From positions 16,138,450 through 16,202,449 of the forward strand of contig NC_134029.1 in assembly GCF_964204645.1 (NCBI RefSeq): DNA of 64,000 bases, given 5' to 3'. This stretch comes from Tubulanus polymorphus (taxonomy: Eukaryota; Nemertea; Palaeonemertea; Tubulaniformes; Tubulanidae). Numbering within the stretch: position 1 is the stretch's first letter; every line of letters starts with the position of its first letter. The notes under the pieces are model-generated. The model made no database searches, was not told the origin of the DNA, and was given only the letters and a program-made list of their open reading frames with translations. The translations under genes and the position numbers were made by a program. Positions 36,237-48,600 of this stretch are shown one piece after another.

Positions 36237-36669
36237 TTATCTTTGATTTGACTCATAAACTCTGATTTTATTACCTTGCCTATACATACAGCCATTTCTC
36301 TTAAAGCAGCTGGCGAAGAATAGTCAAACAGATCTATACTGGGAACACCACATCTGCTAATCAGTTGACGAAGTGAATGGAATTTAAGCAGTGCAACTTC
36401 TTCCTTCATAACATAATACAAAGACTCAATGCCATTTTTAAAACAGAATTTTCGTATGCACTTTTCTGGTCAATCTGTTTTTGGAAGAGTGATCCTCTTT
36501 GAAGTAATTCCGCCTTAATACAGTCTTCGTGCTTTTCCGATCCTAGATGATCATATATCGCATCAGTCCTTATCTTATGACATGGCGCACTGACCCACAC
36601 TTTGTTTTTGTTAGTCTTACTGATCCCATCGTGTTTCCGACATAGTACACAGAACATGCCTACATTTTC
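36182..36669 (-). pseudogene. hAT transposase, zinc finger exon (second half)
   Basis: Reading from the BEL insertion point, ENVGMFCVLCRKHDG and then KVWVSAPCHKIRTDAIYDHL and SEKHEDCIKAEL give a TTF/BED-like zinc finger (C-x2-C...C...H). After a frame change near 36415 the sequence continues KEEVALLKFHSLRQLISRCG, up to SQIKDN at 36241. There the hairpin-ended insertion begins. Confidence 0.85.
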
Positions 36670-36674
36670 CTGGT

Positions 36675-36891
36675 TGTCGGGAATTGTTATATGTCAGTTA
36701 CCAGTAACTCACTCCCCTCAGTTCATGTAACCCCGCCTATGTAAGCCCCGCATGAACTTATGCTGTAGCGAGTAGATAAATAAATCAGAGTTTACTTAGA
36801 CACCAAACATATTGGTCGTTGTTCACCTCTCCGGCGGTCTTGCTTATTTTACTCAAACCTGGACCATTTAATGTGGCAATCATAGCCCACA
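36675..36891 (+). repeat. 5' LTR
   Basis: TG...CA ends, with gtagataaataaatca as a possible TATA/polyA region. ttttggtgccgtgaccagga follows directly as primer-binding site (36892-36911). Confidence 0.95.
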
Positions 36892-36944
36892 TTTTGGTGC
36901 CGTGACCAGGATATACAAGCAGTAAATTCGGAAACTCAGCCAAG

Positions 36945-38197
36945 ATGCCGTCGAAAGAAGAGATAATGCGAAATGCGCAAATTCGACAGATGACGAAACT
37001 TTTTGATCAGGCGAGGGAGTTACTTCATTCGGAAAGTGACGAAAGCCTAGACAAATTGTCTGGCGTCATAACTAGAATACGTACAAAATTGGAAGTTATC
37101 GCAGGATATGATTCGGAACTGATTGCGAACGCAGAGTTAGGGAAACTCGAAGACCTCGTGTGTGAAACCGATGATTATATGAAGGAAATAAACATTGAAC
37201 TATCAACCTTCATCGGATACCTCGAACGGAAAAAGAATCAAATCGAACCGACAACGCGCATGAAATCCGAGCAACAAAAAACTGCGAAAAGACCGATCCA
37301 GTTGCCGAAGTTATCTTTGCCAACATTCGATGGCGATATTCTGAAATGGCAAACGTTCTTCGATGGGTTTTTCTCGGCAGTTGATAGTGATGAGAACTTA
37401 ACGAATATCCAAAAGTTCCAATATCTGTCGGCACAGCTAAAGGGCGACGCTGCAAAAATGATCGAAAACCTGAGTTTAACAAACGAAAATTATAATCAAG
37501 CTTTGGAACTTTTGTTAAACCGGTACGGGACACCACACAAAATTGTGGCCGCATACATGAAAGCGTTGTGGGAGCTTTCACCACCGAGTGATGGCGACAA
37601 CTCACTACGGAATTTCTATGACTCTCTGGAATCTTATATTCGTGGATTAAATCCACTCGGAAAATCCGAAGAATCGTACGGAGATCTGTTAGTACCCATC
37701 ATAATGGAAAAACTGGCGAGCGGAACTAAACAACAGATTACCAGAGACCACGGTAACAATGCTTGGAGCCTGACTGATCTAAGAAAGTCACTCCTTAAAG
37801 AAATTGAGGCCTTCGAGGCTAGTATCGAAAGCCTTACGATAGAGGATGATTTTCCCGCCAATTCGCCGACCGTGGGAGCGTTCGCAGTAACGGCGAAAAA
37901 CAGACATAATTTTTCACGGAAAACGATCGAAAATGTGCGTTCTGCAAAAAGATCAATCACGTTGCGGTGGACTGTAGAACGTTTCCAGATGCTGAAAAAC
38001 GCAGAGAAATTGTTGATAGGGATAATCTATGCTTTAATTGTCTCTCAAGCGGTCACAAATCGACAAAATGCTTATCGAAAAACAGATGCAGAGTTACAAA
38101 CTGCGGCAAAAAGGATCACACATCAGTTCATTTAGATGCAAAATCAACCACACCTGTGGTCGCAAAATCAACCGATGAGAAAGCTGACAGGGATTGA
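36945..38197 (+). pseudogene. BEL/Pao gag with zinc knuckles
   Basis: It starts at ATG 36945, 33 bp after the primer-binding site. It has coiled helices, then the DUF1759 block (LPKLSLPTFDGDILKWQTFF, FQYLSAQLKGDAAKMI, YMKALWELSPPSD). A frame change near 37935 moves the reading to the frame with the zinc knuckles: a C-x2-C-x4-H-x4-C near 37940 and CFNCLSSGHKSTKC at about 38030. A stop at 38198 follows, and the protease continues in another frame. Confidence 0.9.
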
Positions 38198-38227
38198 CAT
38201 CAGTATCTGGGCGCCGCCGATGGAACA

Positions 38228-41200
38228 GTGTTATTAAAAACAGCTATCGCGAACGCAAAAAGTCGCGAAGGCGTAACTACTAACGTAAACATCTTGTTCG
38301 ACGAGGGCGCTCAGCGGAGTTTCATTACTCAAAGAACAGCCGAAAGATTATATATAAACAGTGAAGAAACCGAAACTATATCGATCAACACATTTGGCGC
38401 GAAACAATCAAGTGCGTGGTCACTGATTGTTGCGAACTTTACACTATGTTCTGATGAAACCGACATACCGATAACGGCGTTAATTGTTCCACAAATTGCG
38501 TCGACAATGCGAAACCAAACTGGCAGATCTATCAAAGATTTACCGTATCTGAAAGGTTTGAAATTAGCGCATCCGTTTTCTACCGAATCACACTTCGAAA
38601 TCGACATTTTAATCGGTGCCGATTTCTATTGGTCAGTGGTCGGTAACCACACAATCCGCGGAAATGGACCCACGGCAGTATCTTCGAAATTAGGGTATCT
38701 TCTCTCTGGACCGCTTAGTGATTGCGATCCAATAAATACTGCACGAGTTTACAACGTGGATGTTACGTCACATCGTTCGGAGGAAGTCAACCTCCAAAAA
38801 TTCTGGGATCTCGAATCCATAGGCGTAACTGATGCAACAGAAGCGGCTTCAAAAGAATTCAATCTACTCGACTACTGTCAATCAAGCCTGACGACATCCG
38901 ACACGGGACGGTATACTGCGAAGTTGCCGTGGAAGAGTGGACACGCCCCTCTTCCGACAAATTACTATGTTACTCGAAACATAACACAATCGATGATTCG
39001 TCGGCTATCGCCGAAAATTCGAAATGTTTACCACAACATTATCATGGATCAATTATCGCGAGACTTCATTGAAGAAGTCGCAGATGATGACCGAAACAGG
39101 TAATTATTTAACGCATCGCGCGGTCAAGAAGGAATCGTCAACAACCCCTATCCGTATCATCTATAACGCTTCTTTATCGACCGCGGGAAACCCTAGTTTA
39201 TATGATTGTTTGGAGACCGGTCCGACGCTGCTGAATGACCTCGGTTCAATCCTGATCAGATTCAGGTTGCATAAATTCGGATTGTCGGCGGATATCGAAT
39301 AGGCGTTTCTTCAAGTTGGTCTGCACGATGATGATCGCGAGTATACGAAATTTCTATGGTTGACTGATCCTAAGAATCCAGAAAGTGAACTCAAAACCTA
39401 TCGCTTCAAGGTTATATTGTTCGGTGTGGTAAGTTCACCCTTTATATTGAATGCTACTGTTCGTTTTCATCTAAATAATTATAATAACCATGTATCACGT
39501 GACTTAGTTAAAAATATATATGTCGACAACGCGATTAGTGGATGTGAATCTGAGAGCGATCTCATGAAATACTATACGAATGTCAATAGCATAATGAAAA
39601 ACGGCGGATTTAAACTTCAGTCTTATGCTTCTAACTCTTCGTTACTGAAGGCCAAAGCAGATTCCCATAATTCATCGGACGAAAAAACTATTGTTTCTAC
39701 GCTTGGACTCCAATGGGATACGGTGAATGATACGCTGTCATTCCAAAACAAACAAGCATTCGCCAATCCTGACTTGATTACCAAACGCGAAATCGTTAAT
39801 ACTGTCTCGAGTCTTTATGACCCGTTAGGATACGTCTCGCCTGTCCATATTAAGTCGAAGATGTTCGTTCAGCAGTTGTGGAAGGAAGGTTATGAGTGGG
39901 ACGAAACCCTACCCGAGCGCGTAGTCGAATCGTGGATCTCGTTGATAACGGAATTGCGTGAAATTAGCGAAATACGCGTTGATCGAGGCTACTCAAAATC
40001 GGAAACGAAATCGGAAGCTAAGTACGAATTGCACACTTTCTGCGATGCGAGCCAATTGGCATACGGCGCTTGCGTTTATCTAAAACGTGGAGATCAGACG
40101 GTACTCGCCATGTTTAAATCGCGTGTGGCACCTGTTAAAAAACATACGATACCGCAGTTAGAATTAATGGCCGCGTTGATTGGTGCTAAATTAACAGATT
40201 ACGTACGAAACAGTCTGATTACTGAAATAGTCATAACAAAGTGCGTGCTCTGGTCAGATAGCCAGATTGTGTTACACTGGATCAACTCCGAGAAAAAGCT
40301 TCCCGTCTTCGTAGCTAATCGCGTGCGTCAAATTAAATCGGTAACAACAATCGGTCGCTATAAATATTGTCCGACGAGTGACAATCCGGCTGATATGTTA
40401 AGCAGAGGAATATCGTGCGAACAAATTACGCGATGCACGCTCTGGTGGAATGGCCCTAGCTGGCTTAGCAACGGTAATTATCCCACCTGCGACACGATCA
40501 ATCGAGCAGTTTTGCTCATAACCGAAATGGACGAGGACAAACAGCCTGACGAAAAAATCTGCGAAAACAACGAAGTCGGAATATGTAACGTAATAGATCA
40601 GAACGATTTCACTTCGTTAACAAGGCGATTACGCGTAACCGCGCTAGTTCGACGATTTATTAAAAAGTTAAGACGCGAAAACCATGAATCGGATGAAATA
40701 ACTGCTAACGAAATAGCAGAATGCGAAGATCTATGGAACAAAGGTGTTCAATCGAGTTACTTCAATGACGTGAAAGTTAGTTTAGAACATAAATCTAAGA
40801 AAAGGCCATCACTTGTAAAGAAACTTTGTTTGTTTTTAGAAGATATCATTCGTGTTGGAGGCCGTCTCCATAACGCGCCCATCGGATACGATGCAAAGTT
40901 TCCGATATTGTTACCTCATTGTAGATATAGTGAATTAATCATACTGGATTCCCATAATAAGGTCAAACACCTCGGTGCAGAATCTACTATAACCATAGTC
41001 CGACAAAAGTATTGGATTACTCGTGTTCATCAAGTGGCTCGGAAGTTGTTGAGAAAATGCGTCATATGCAAATATATCACCGGTAAACCGTACTCGTTAC
41101 CAAACTGCGCTCCGTTACAATCTTCGCGTTTGAAAGAGGCTCCACCCTTCACCGTCTGTGGTTTAGATTTCACCGGTGCACTACATCTTCGGTCGAAATC

Positions 41201-42208
41201 CGGGGAGGAGTCACTCGCGTATATATGCTTGTTTACTTGCGCGAACACGCGTGCCGTCCATCTGGAAGTGGTAACGGACATGACTACGTCAACATTCCTA
41301 CACGCGTTGAGGAGAATGGCTGCCAGACGTTCGTTACCACAGAAAATAATATCGGACAACCAATCAACCTTTATTGCGAGTAACAATGCTGTCAAAAAGA
41401 TATACGAATCGATCGAAACCCGAAACTTCAGCCTACACCGATCAGAGTGGGTCATGATAACTCGTCGTTTGGTGGATTTTACGAAAGGCTAGTTGGAATA
41501 ACAAAAACCGCGATCAAAAAAGTTCTGGGGCGTGCGCGAATATCCCTGCTGGAATTGATTACGATCGTATCAGAGACTGAACAAGCTGTAAATAATCGCC
41601 CGATATCGTACTGTTCATCTGATGTGGACGACCCAGAACCTTTAACCCCGTCACATTTCCTTCACGGTTGCGTTCTCACGAGTTTACCGCATCTGTTCGT
41701 AAGTTACGATGAACTGACCGACCCGACGCTTGGAAATGTGCCGTCAGAATTTGAAAAATGTTCGGTGCGAATCGGTTCATTAAAACAACATCTGTGGAAA
41801 CGTTGGGCTGAGGAATACGTAACAGCCCTACGCGAAAGACACATCCAATTTAAAAATCGCGGATTAACTGGAAATACCATCAGAAAGGGTGATGTCGTGT
41901 TAGTACACGACGACAATCATAATTCGCGTCTGAAATGGAAACTAGCACTGGTCGAGGAACTCGTTCCGGGGAACGACGGCTTAGTTAGAACCGCTAAGAT
42001 CAAAATTTCGAATGGCAGAACTAATCAACCAATTAGCAAACTCTACCCTCTTGAAGTGCGCGTCGCAGATCCCTCGAACACGTGCAAACCGGACTCAAAC
42101 GTAAATTCTGCACCCGTCACACGTCATTCGACGAGAAAGGCAGCTGCCGCGGCTAGAAATAACATCAGTAGATGGGCTAACGTGCTGTCTGATACATGTA
42201 GTAGTTAA
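38228..42208 (+). pseudogene. BEL/Pao pol: protease, RT, RNase H, integrase
   Basis: Protease: VNILFDEGAQRSFITQR (38288). RT: entry NYLTHRAVKKESSTTPIRII (39107), motif A with an in-frame TAG (39299-39301) just before AFLQVGL, and the active site YVDNAISG (about 39520). RNase H: LHTFCDASQLAYGACVYL, MAALIGAKL, LWSDSQIVLHWI. Integrase: HHCC zinc region (HNKVKHLG...CVICK), VCGLDFTGAL, IISDNQSTF, GFYERLVGITK, then the GDVVLVHDD C-terminal domain. Frame changes lie near 39095 and 41450. The order is that of a standard BEL pol of about 1,300 residues. Confidence 0.93.
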
Positions 42209-42470
42209 TTAATTGATAACCGCTCAGGTCAACGCTAGGTCACTCGGACCTAAACAACAGACACAACGCAATGTAATAGACTTTATAATCTTAGTTTTAG
42301 AATTAATTTCAATTATACACATCATTTTTAGTTGTCAGTAGTTCCTTATCTGACTATCATAAATTTATAACAATATACATGCATCATTTATTCGAATATC
42401 GGTATTATTTAGTTGTAGTAACATTTTTCTTAATTACATCTATCTAGTAATTTTCTGTCGCCCGGGAGAA

Positions 42471-42687
42471 TGTCGGGAATTGTTATATGTCAGTTACCAG
42501 TAACGCACTCCCCTCAGTTCATGTAACCCCGCCTATGTAAGCCCCGCATGAACTTATGCTGTAGCGAGTAGATAAATAAATCTGAGTTTACTTAGACACC
42601 AAACATATTAGTCGTTGTTCACCTCTCCGGCGGTCTTGCTTATTTTACTCAAACCTGGACCATTTAATGTGGCAATCATAGCCCACA
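42471..42687 (+). repeat. 3' LTR
   Basis: Same length as the 5' LTR with three substitutions, preceded by the purine run gggagaa. CTGGT follows immediately. Confidence 0.95.
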
Positions 42688-42884
42688 CTGGTATACCAGC
42701 CACTTAGTGTCAGTCACTGCATCATATGCTTCCTTAATCAAAAACCAATCATGATTAAATTTGATAATCCGGGTGCCTTTTGTATACTCGAGTTTGTTCT
42801 TTGATGAAACATGCAGACAGTTATGTTTACAGATGTCAGCAGAATGAATCTGGTCTTTAGAGGTATCAAATAACGACCTGATCT
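42688..42884 (-). pseudogene. hAT transposase, zinc finger exon (first half)
   Basis: The minus-strand acceptor acaatttttcag opens an exon EIRSLFDTSKDQIHSADICK, continuing to AVTDTKWLVYQ. It is cut by the BEL element. Joining across the element with one copy of CTGGT gives KWLVYQENVGMFCVLCRKH, the expected W-L-x-Y...G-M-x-C-x-x-C start of the finger. Confidence 0.85.
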
Positions 42885-43104
42885 CTGAAAAATTGTAAAG
42901 AAAAACTATTAAGTAAAGTGTTGCTTTTATATACTGTTTAGACCATTCAATCCAAGCATGCATTTAGGAGTTATGTATTGGGTAACAACTTATGTCACAA
43001 TTCGCCAAATTGTCAGCAGATGTCTTTGGGTAGGTACACCAACACATACCACATATCATCAAGACCTGGGCTAAAATCTAAATTTTTACTTTCAATTAAT
43101 TTAC

Positions 43105-43170
43105 CTGATTCAGTTATCCCATTTCTCTGCTGCTGGTTCTTGCCACGTGTAGTTGACTGCTCATCTGATC
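43105..43170 (-). pseudogene. hAT locus upstream exon
   Basis: This 66 bp exon is bounded by ttctgttttag on its 5' side and CAG|gtaaat on its 3' side. It encodes SDEQSTTRGKNQQQRNGITE. The phases (1 and 1) fit both neighbours, giving the codon GAG at the join to 42884. It is a linker of low complexity. Confidence 0.6.
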
Positions 43171-43273
43171 CTAAAACAGAATGAAAACATGGTGTTATCA
43201 AAATGTAGGCCAAGACATAAGTGATGCTGTATCGCTGCTGAAATTATTTTTGGCCTTAATAAGGTGCCTTTAC

Positions 43274-43427
43274 CTGTCGATTGAGTCTGCCTTGATGCCT
43301 CTTCATTGTTGTTTGGCTGCTGTACCAGTACTGTCGATTGAGTCTGCCTTGATGCCACTTCATTGTTTAGCTCCTGTACCAGTACTTCCGATTGAGTCTG
43401 CCTTGATGCCACTTCATTGTTTGGCTC
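43274..43427 (-). pseudogene. hAT locus exon made of an 18 aa repeat
   Basis: Three copies of a 54 bp unit encode LNNEVASRQTQSTVLVQ variants, ending QTQST and a donor ACAG|gtaaag in phase 1. The unit contains its own TACAG|GAG join, so the exon may have grown by unequal exchange. The true 5' limit is uncertain; ttcag at about 43428 is a possible acceptor. Confidence 0.5.
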
Positions 43428-43439
43428 CTGAACCGGTAC

Positions 43440-44744
43440 TGTTGTTTCAGACCATTTAAAGATAGATCACACTGACTTAACAAGTCCAAGTGTGGAGATA
43501 GGTTGTATCTTAAAGGGTCTGTCAGTGATTTCAGGGACAACATAAAAAAATTTCCAAATTGAAGCATACCCAATGGGTAGTTTATTTCATCATGCAAAGT
43601 TTGAGTTCTGGAAATAGCAGCACTGTTGGTATGATATCACGGACAGGCCCTTTAAGAAAACAAAATAAGTGCATGTGCAGTACAATTTCAGACAGACAAC
43701 AACAACAGACAGACATGTTATTTTATATGAATATAAATAATATGAAACAAGCAGACCACCACCTGACAGTATTATAATCTTACCATACTCAGCTGACCAT
43801 ACTACGTCTAGCCCCCAAAAAAAATAATTTTAAATCTATACGCCTCCTTAATTTGTCGAGGGCAACAACTAGTCTTAAATAGGTCCACTCTTATCCATTA
43901 ACTGAAACTGTGATTGTGAGAAGAGGACAACCACTAACTCGTTTGACTTTTTTTAGTTATAAACTTGTGTCTGACAGGCCTGCTAAGCAGAAAAATCACT
44001 GTTCTGTCAGAGAAATAGGATTAAAAATAATGACACACTGAAGAAATCCTTCTGGTTTGGGCTATATCATGAGGTATTAAACATCGTTTAATGTTTTTTT
44101 CGAGCAGTGAATAAACTACTTAATTTGAATTTGAATTTAAGCCTGTAGCTTTTTTCGTCGTCGCCGCCGATAATCAGAAGCAATGAAAGGGATGTAGACC
44201 TGTCAACTGATTAATTGAAATTCTACTACACATTCGGCGATTTAATTCAGAAAAATATCAAGAACATACGTTTAAAATACTTCAAAATCCCTGGCGAATT
44301 CATGGAATTCCGCTTCATGTTTGATGTTCACGACGACTCGTTTCACTTCCGCGTCAGTCGTATTCTTAAACGGCCGTTCATTGGACGAGACCAGACGAAA
44401 TGCCATTTCACAGACGATTTAAACCAATCAAAATGCGCGATACATCCGGTGACATCGGTCATACTATGTAGCGTTAGAAAACGATCTAGCGCTTAGAATG
44501 CGAACGAAAAATCGCATCGGGTTGAAAAAAGTTGTCGGGTCCGATTTTACAAGTTGTCGGGACTTTGACCCGGGACCCGGCTTCTAATGCAAACACTGGA
44601 TTGATACAATATCATTTCGCAAAAGAAATTGAAAAAACGAGTGCGATTGAAATAGATATAATTCCTTATTGACTATCAAACAACAATTTTTATAAGATTA
44701 ATCATTATTTACTATTCTTCTTGGGAACAAGCTTTATGCCTTTT
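43440..44744. other. Non-coding sequence upstream of the hAT locus
   Basis: It may hold the promoter and first exon of the hAT gene, but I could not fix an ATG. A frame on the plus strand at 44215-44496 shows no family. 44540-44590 has a repeated ttgtcgggtcc / ttgtcgggac motif. Confidence 0.4.
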
Positions 44745-45362
44745 TAGCCCACTTGGGACTTTAGTCCCAGCGGGCTATTGCATTCACTTTTCGTCCGCCG
44801 TTCATCCGTCCATCCCTTCTTCCGTCCGTCCGTAGACGGAATCCAGTTATTTGGGAAGTTTTGAAGATGCTTCAAGGTAATGTCTTGATATTTGGTTTAT
44901 ACATGTATCTACCCTAGACACATCTTCAGCCCAAAAACTGGCCCTGTCAGAATCTAGGCCGACTGGCAGCCATTGTTGTTTGCCAAAATCAGCAATTTTT
45001 ACATGTTTTTGAACTTTTTGAGGAAAATTTTGAAGACGCCTTCATCAATTACCTTGATCTTTCGTATATATTTGAACCCCGCCAGGGCCCATCAGCATAA
45101 CAAAAATTGGGTTGATCGGACTCAAGATGGTCGTTCTAGGACCTTTTAAGTGCCCAAAAATGTCAATTTTGGCCCTAATTCTGAGTCCTGTAGCTTCCTA
45201 CTGGTTTGCCATTTCTCATAGCAATTGCTGATGCTTACCTAAGCATATTTTGTTTCAATAATGAATTAGAAAGTTGTAGCTTATAACGTGTTCTATGATT
45301 GTGGTGAGTTTCAAGTTCATTGGTTTTTGTATATGGCCACCAGGGGGCATTGAATAATACAA
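44745..45362 (+). mobile_element. GCCCACTTGGGA-family copy C, left part
   Basis: The left terminal hairpin (TAGCCCACTTGGGACTTTAG) is followed by the gtccgtccgtag tract and the body up to ggggcattgaataatacaat. The copy is cut there by the LINE and resumes at about 50498. Confidence 0.85.
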
Positions 45363-45649
45363 TATATATTCATTCTTTATTTTGCTAATAAACATGAATT
45401 AAATATAAATTACATAATTTTTTTTTTTTATACATATATTAGCAGGGTAAACCTGTTAAAAGTTTTCACTTGTAGCAACAGGTACCCCAATACACACTTC
45501 ACTCTCGCCCACACATTCATACTTTCGCATTCACACATGATTTTCTACTGCTACAGTAGGCTTACAAAAATAGGTATATAATAGTAAGATGATATAGGTA
45601 CAGTTACATTGTTTGAATAATTCATTGGGGTTTCTTTTATTGATAATGA

Positions 45650-48600
45650 TTAATAATTACTAATTATGAATTCCTTATAAGCTGACTTAAAGATCTCTAG
45701 GGAAGGTGATGATTTGAAAATATTACTCATTTCATTCCAAAGTTTTGGGCCATTGTAACTAAGGAAATTTCGGCTAAAGTTATTTCGGCAAAAGGGTAGT
45801 ACAAAATAGTTTGTGTGGCAGGTTCTGCGATTTCTGTTTAACTCGAAGAAGCCATTGAATACATCTGGTAAAAGGTTTGATACATACATGTACATAAATT
45901 GGGCAACTTGTAATTTGTTAACGTCATCTGCTTTTAGACTATTTACATCTTTAAATAATGGGCTAGTATGTGCTTAGTAGTGGGTTTTAGTTATAGTTCT
46001 GATTACCTTTTTTTGAAGAAGAACAATCCTATTTAAGTTAGTGTGGTGGTTTCCCCAGACAATATTACAATAGTATATATGTGGATATATCATAGTATAG
46101 TATAGTTCAATAAGAATCTTCGTGGGCAAGTATGTTGCCAGTCTGCAGATGATACCAACATGTTTCGAGATTTTTTGAGAAGTTTGCTAGATATGTGGTT
46201 TCCAATTGAGGTCTTCGTCAATATATACACCTAGAAATTTGGAGTAAGGCAGTTTTTTTAAGATGTTACCATTTAAAGAAACATGTAAGTCAGGTTTTTT
46301 TCTAGCTGTGCTGAATATAAGATAACGTGTTTTTACTAGATTAAGTGATAATTTGTTTGCACAGAACCAGATGAATAGCTTTCCTAATTCTTGATTCACA
46401 ATATTTTCAAGGATATCAGGGTTTCTATGACTAGCAAAAGTGTTGGTATCATCCGCAAACATGATAAATCTAAAAATTTCTGAAGCATTTGTACAATCAT
46501 TTATATAAAGAATGAATAATAAGGGTCCTAGTATAGAGCCCTGTGGTATTCCACAGCTTATAGTTCTTGGGGTAGAAATACAATCTTTATATTTTACAGA
46601 CTGCTGCCTATTAGTTAAGTAGTTTTTAACCCATAATAGTGCACTTCCTCTAATGCCATAATGTTCTAGTTTGGGAAACATAATTTTGTGGTCAATCGTA
46701 TCAAACGCTTTAGATAAATCTAGAAATCTAGGGTTTCTATGACTAGCAAAAGTGTTGGTATCATCCGCAAACATGATAAATCTAAAAATTTCTGAAGCAT
46801 TTGTACAATCATTTATATAAAGAATGAATAATAAGGGTCCTAGTATAGAGCCCTGTGGTATTCCACAGCTTATAGTTCTTGGGGTAGAAATACAATCTTT
46901 ATATTTTACAGACTGCTGCCTATTAGTTAAGTAGTTTTTAACCCATAATAGTGCACTTCCTCTAATGCCATAATGTTCTAGTTTGGGAAACATAATTTTG
47001 TGGTCAATCGTATCAAACGCTTTAGATAAATCTAGAAATATACCAACTGTTGTTTCTCCTTTAACTAGCGTTTCGATAATCTTATTAGTTATAAAAGTTA
47101 ATGCCATTGCCGTTGAATGGTTTCGTCGAAATCCAAATTGAGAATCACTTAACACTTTGTGTCGATGAAGAAAACGATTGATACGGTTGTACATTATTTT
47201 TTCCAGGATTTTTGAAATACAGGGTAGTATAGATATGGGCCTATAATTGTTGAATTGTTCTTTATCATCTTTTTTATGTATAGGGATGATAACAGACATT
47301 TTCATACTTTCCGGTATTTTTCTGGAGTTTAAGCTACAGTTGAAAATATGCATTAGAGGAGTTGATATAAGTTTAATTACGTTTTTGACGATTTTCTGAC
47401 TAATATTATCAATTCCGCAGCTATGTTTGGATTTGAAGTTCTTCACAATCATTTTGATTTCTTTCGTAGTTACTGGAACTAAAAATGCACTCTCGAAAAT
47501 TCTGTTGGTTAAAAAAGAATCAAATTTTGTTTCCGTGAAAGGTATTTCATTGGCCAAGCATGGACCAACATTTATAAAAAAATTATTAAATCGTTCAGCG
47601 ATTTCTTGATTATTTGTTAAGAACCCGTCTACATCTTTCTCAGGATATTCATTTTTGGTATTTTGTTTATTCATACAAGATTTAATAGTTTTCCAAGTTT
47701 GCTTATGATCATTTGCCGATTCCTCGAACTTTCGAATATAGTATATTTTTTTGCTTCTTTCAGACAATTATTGAATTTATTACGGTAATTTTTGTAAAGA
47801 TAAATAGATGCAGGGGTCTTATTATGGATATATTTCCTGTACAAAAGTTTTTTTGTTTTAAAGATGCTAGGAGACCTTTAGTCATCCATGGATTTTTCCT
47901 GTCTTTATACATATTGAATTTTCTATGCTCAATATTAAAACAGTCATCATATAGCCGTTTGAATTTTTCAACAAAATTGGTATATGCTAGGTCAGTGTCA
48001 TTTTGGAGTAATATCCCATGCCAATTTTCTGTCATAAGCCGCCTTCTAAATAAGTTTGTATTTCTGTCTCAATAATTCCTATAGCTGATAAATTTGGGTT
48101 TCACATGGGTGATTTTCATATCAATAGTAGTGAATATTGGCATGTGATCAGAAATGTCGGACATCAATATGCCTGATTTGCTAGTACAATTAAAGTTTAT
48201 AAAAATATTATCTAACAGAGTGGAAGACGTGAGTACGAGTTGGTTTATCTATAAGGGGAACAAAATTTTCACTGGAGAGACAAGAAGTAAAATTATTAGT
48301 CGGTATATACTTGTCGTTCAAAATATTTATATTAAAGTCCCCATGAGAATCACTCTATCAAAGTTAGATAATTTATCTAAAATGGTAGAAAATTCCTCTA
48401 CGAAATTATTAATATTCAGATTTGGCGGTCTGTAGAATAAACCAACTAGGAAATTTTCTTTTGATCCTGGGCTATATATTTCAATCACGTGAAACTCCAT
48501 GGACCCAGACTCAATGACTAAATCAGATCTAATTTGATAATTAAAGTTGTTCTTCATATAGAAAACTAATCCACCTCCTCTACTATTATTTTTTCTGCTT

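Larger units (their letters stand above)
36675..42687 (+). mobile_element. Complete BEL/Pao LTR retrotransposon, recent insertion
   Basis: It has two 217 bp LTRs (36675-36891, 42471-42687) that differ at three visible positions (t/g, a/t and g/a). They start TGTCGGGAATTG and end AGCCCACA. The target duplication CTGGT is at 36670-36674 and 42688-42692. The body is 5.6 kb with a primer-binding site, gag and pol in order, and gggagaa before the 3' LTR. It lies in the hAT gene, opposite in strand to it and in the same direction as NARS2. Its ORFs carry several breaks in spite of the young LTRs. Confidence 0.96.

Noticed and set aside
41030-41455. Antisense 141 aa frame in BEL pol
   Set aside because: A shadow of the integrase coding strand. 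No family is recognisable, and other antisense frames (9738-10058, 37210-37656, 17003-17410) are explained the same way.
44215-44496. 93 aa plus-strand frame upstream of the hAT locus
   Set aside because: No recognisable motif, and no splice or promoter support.
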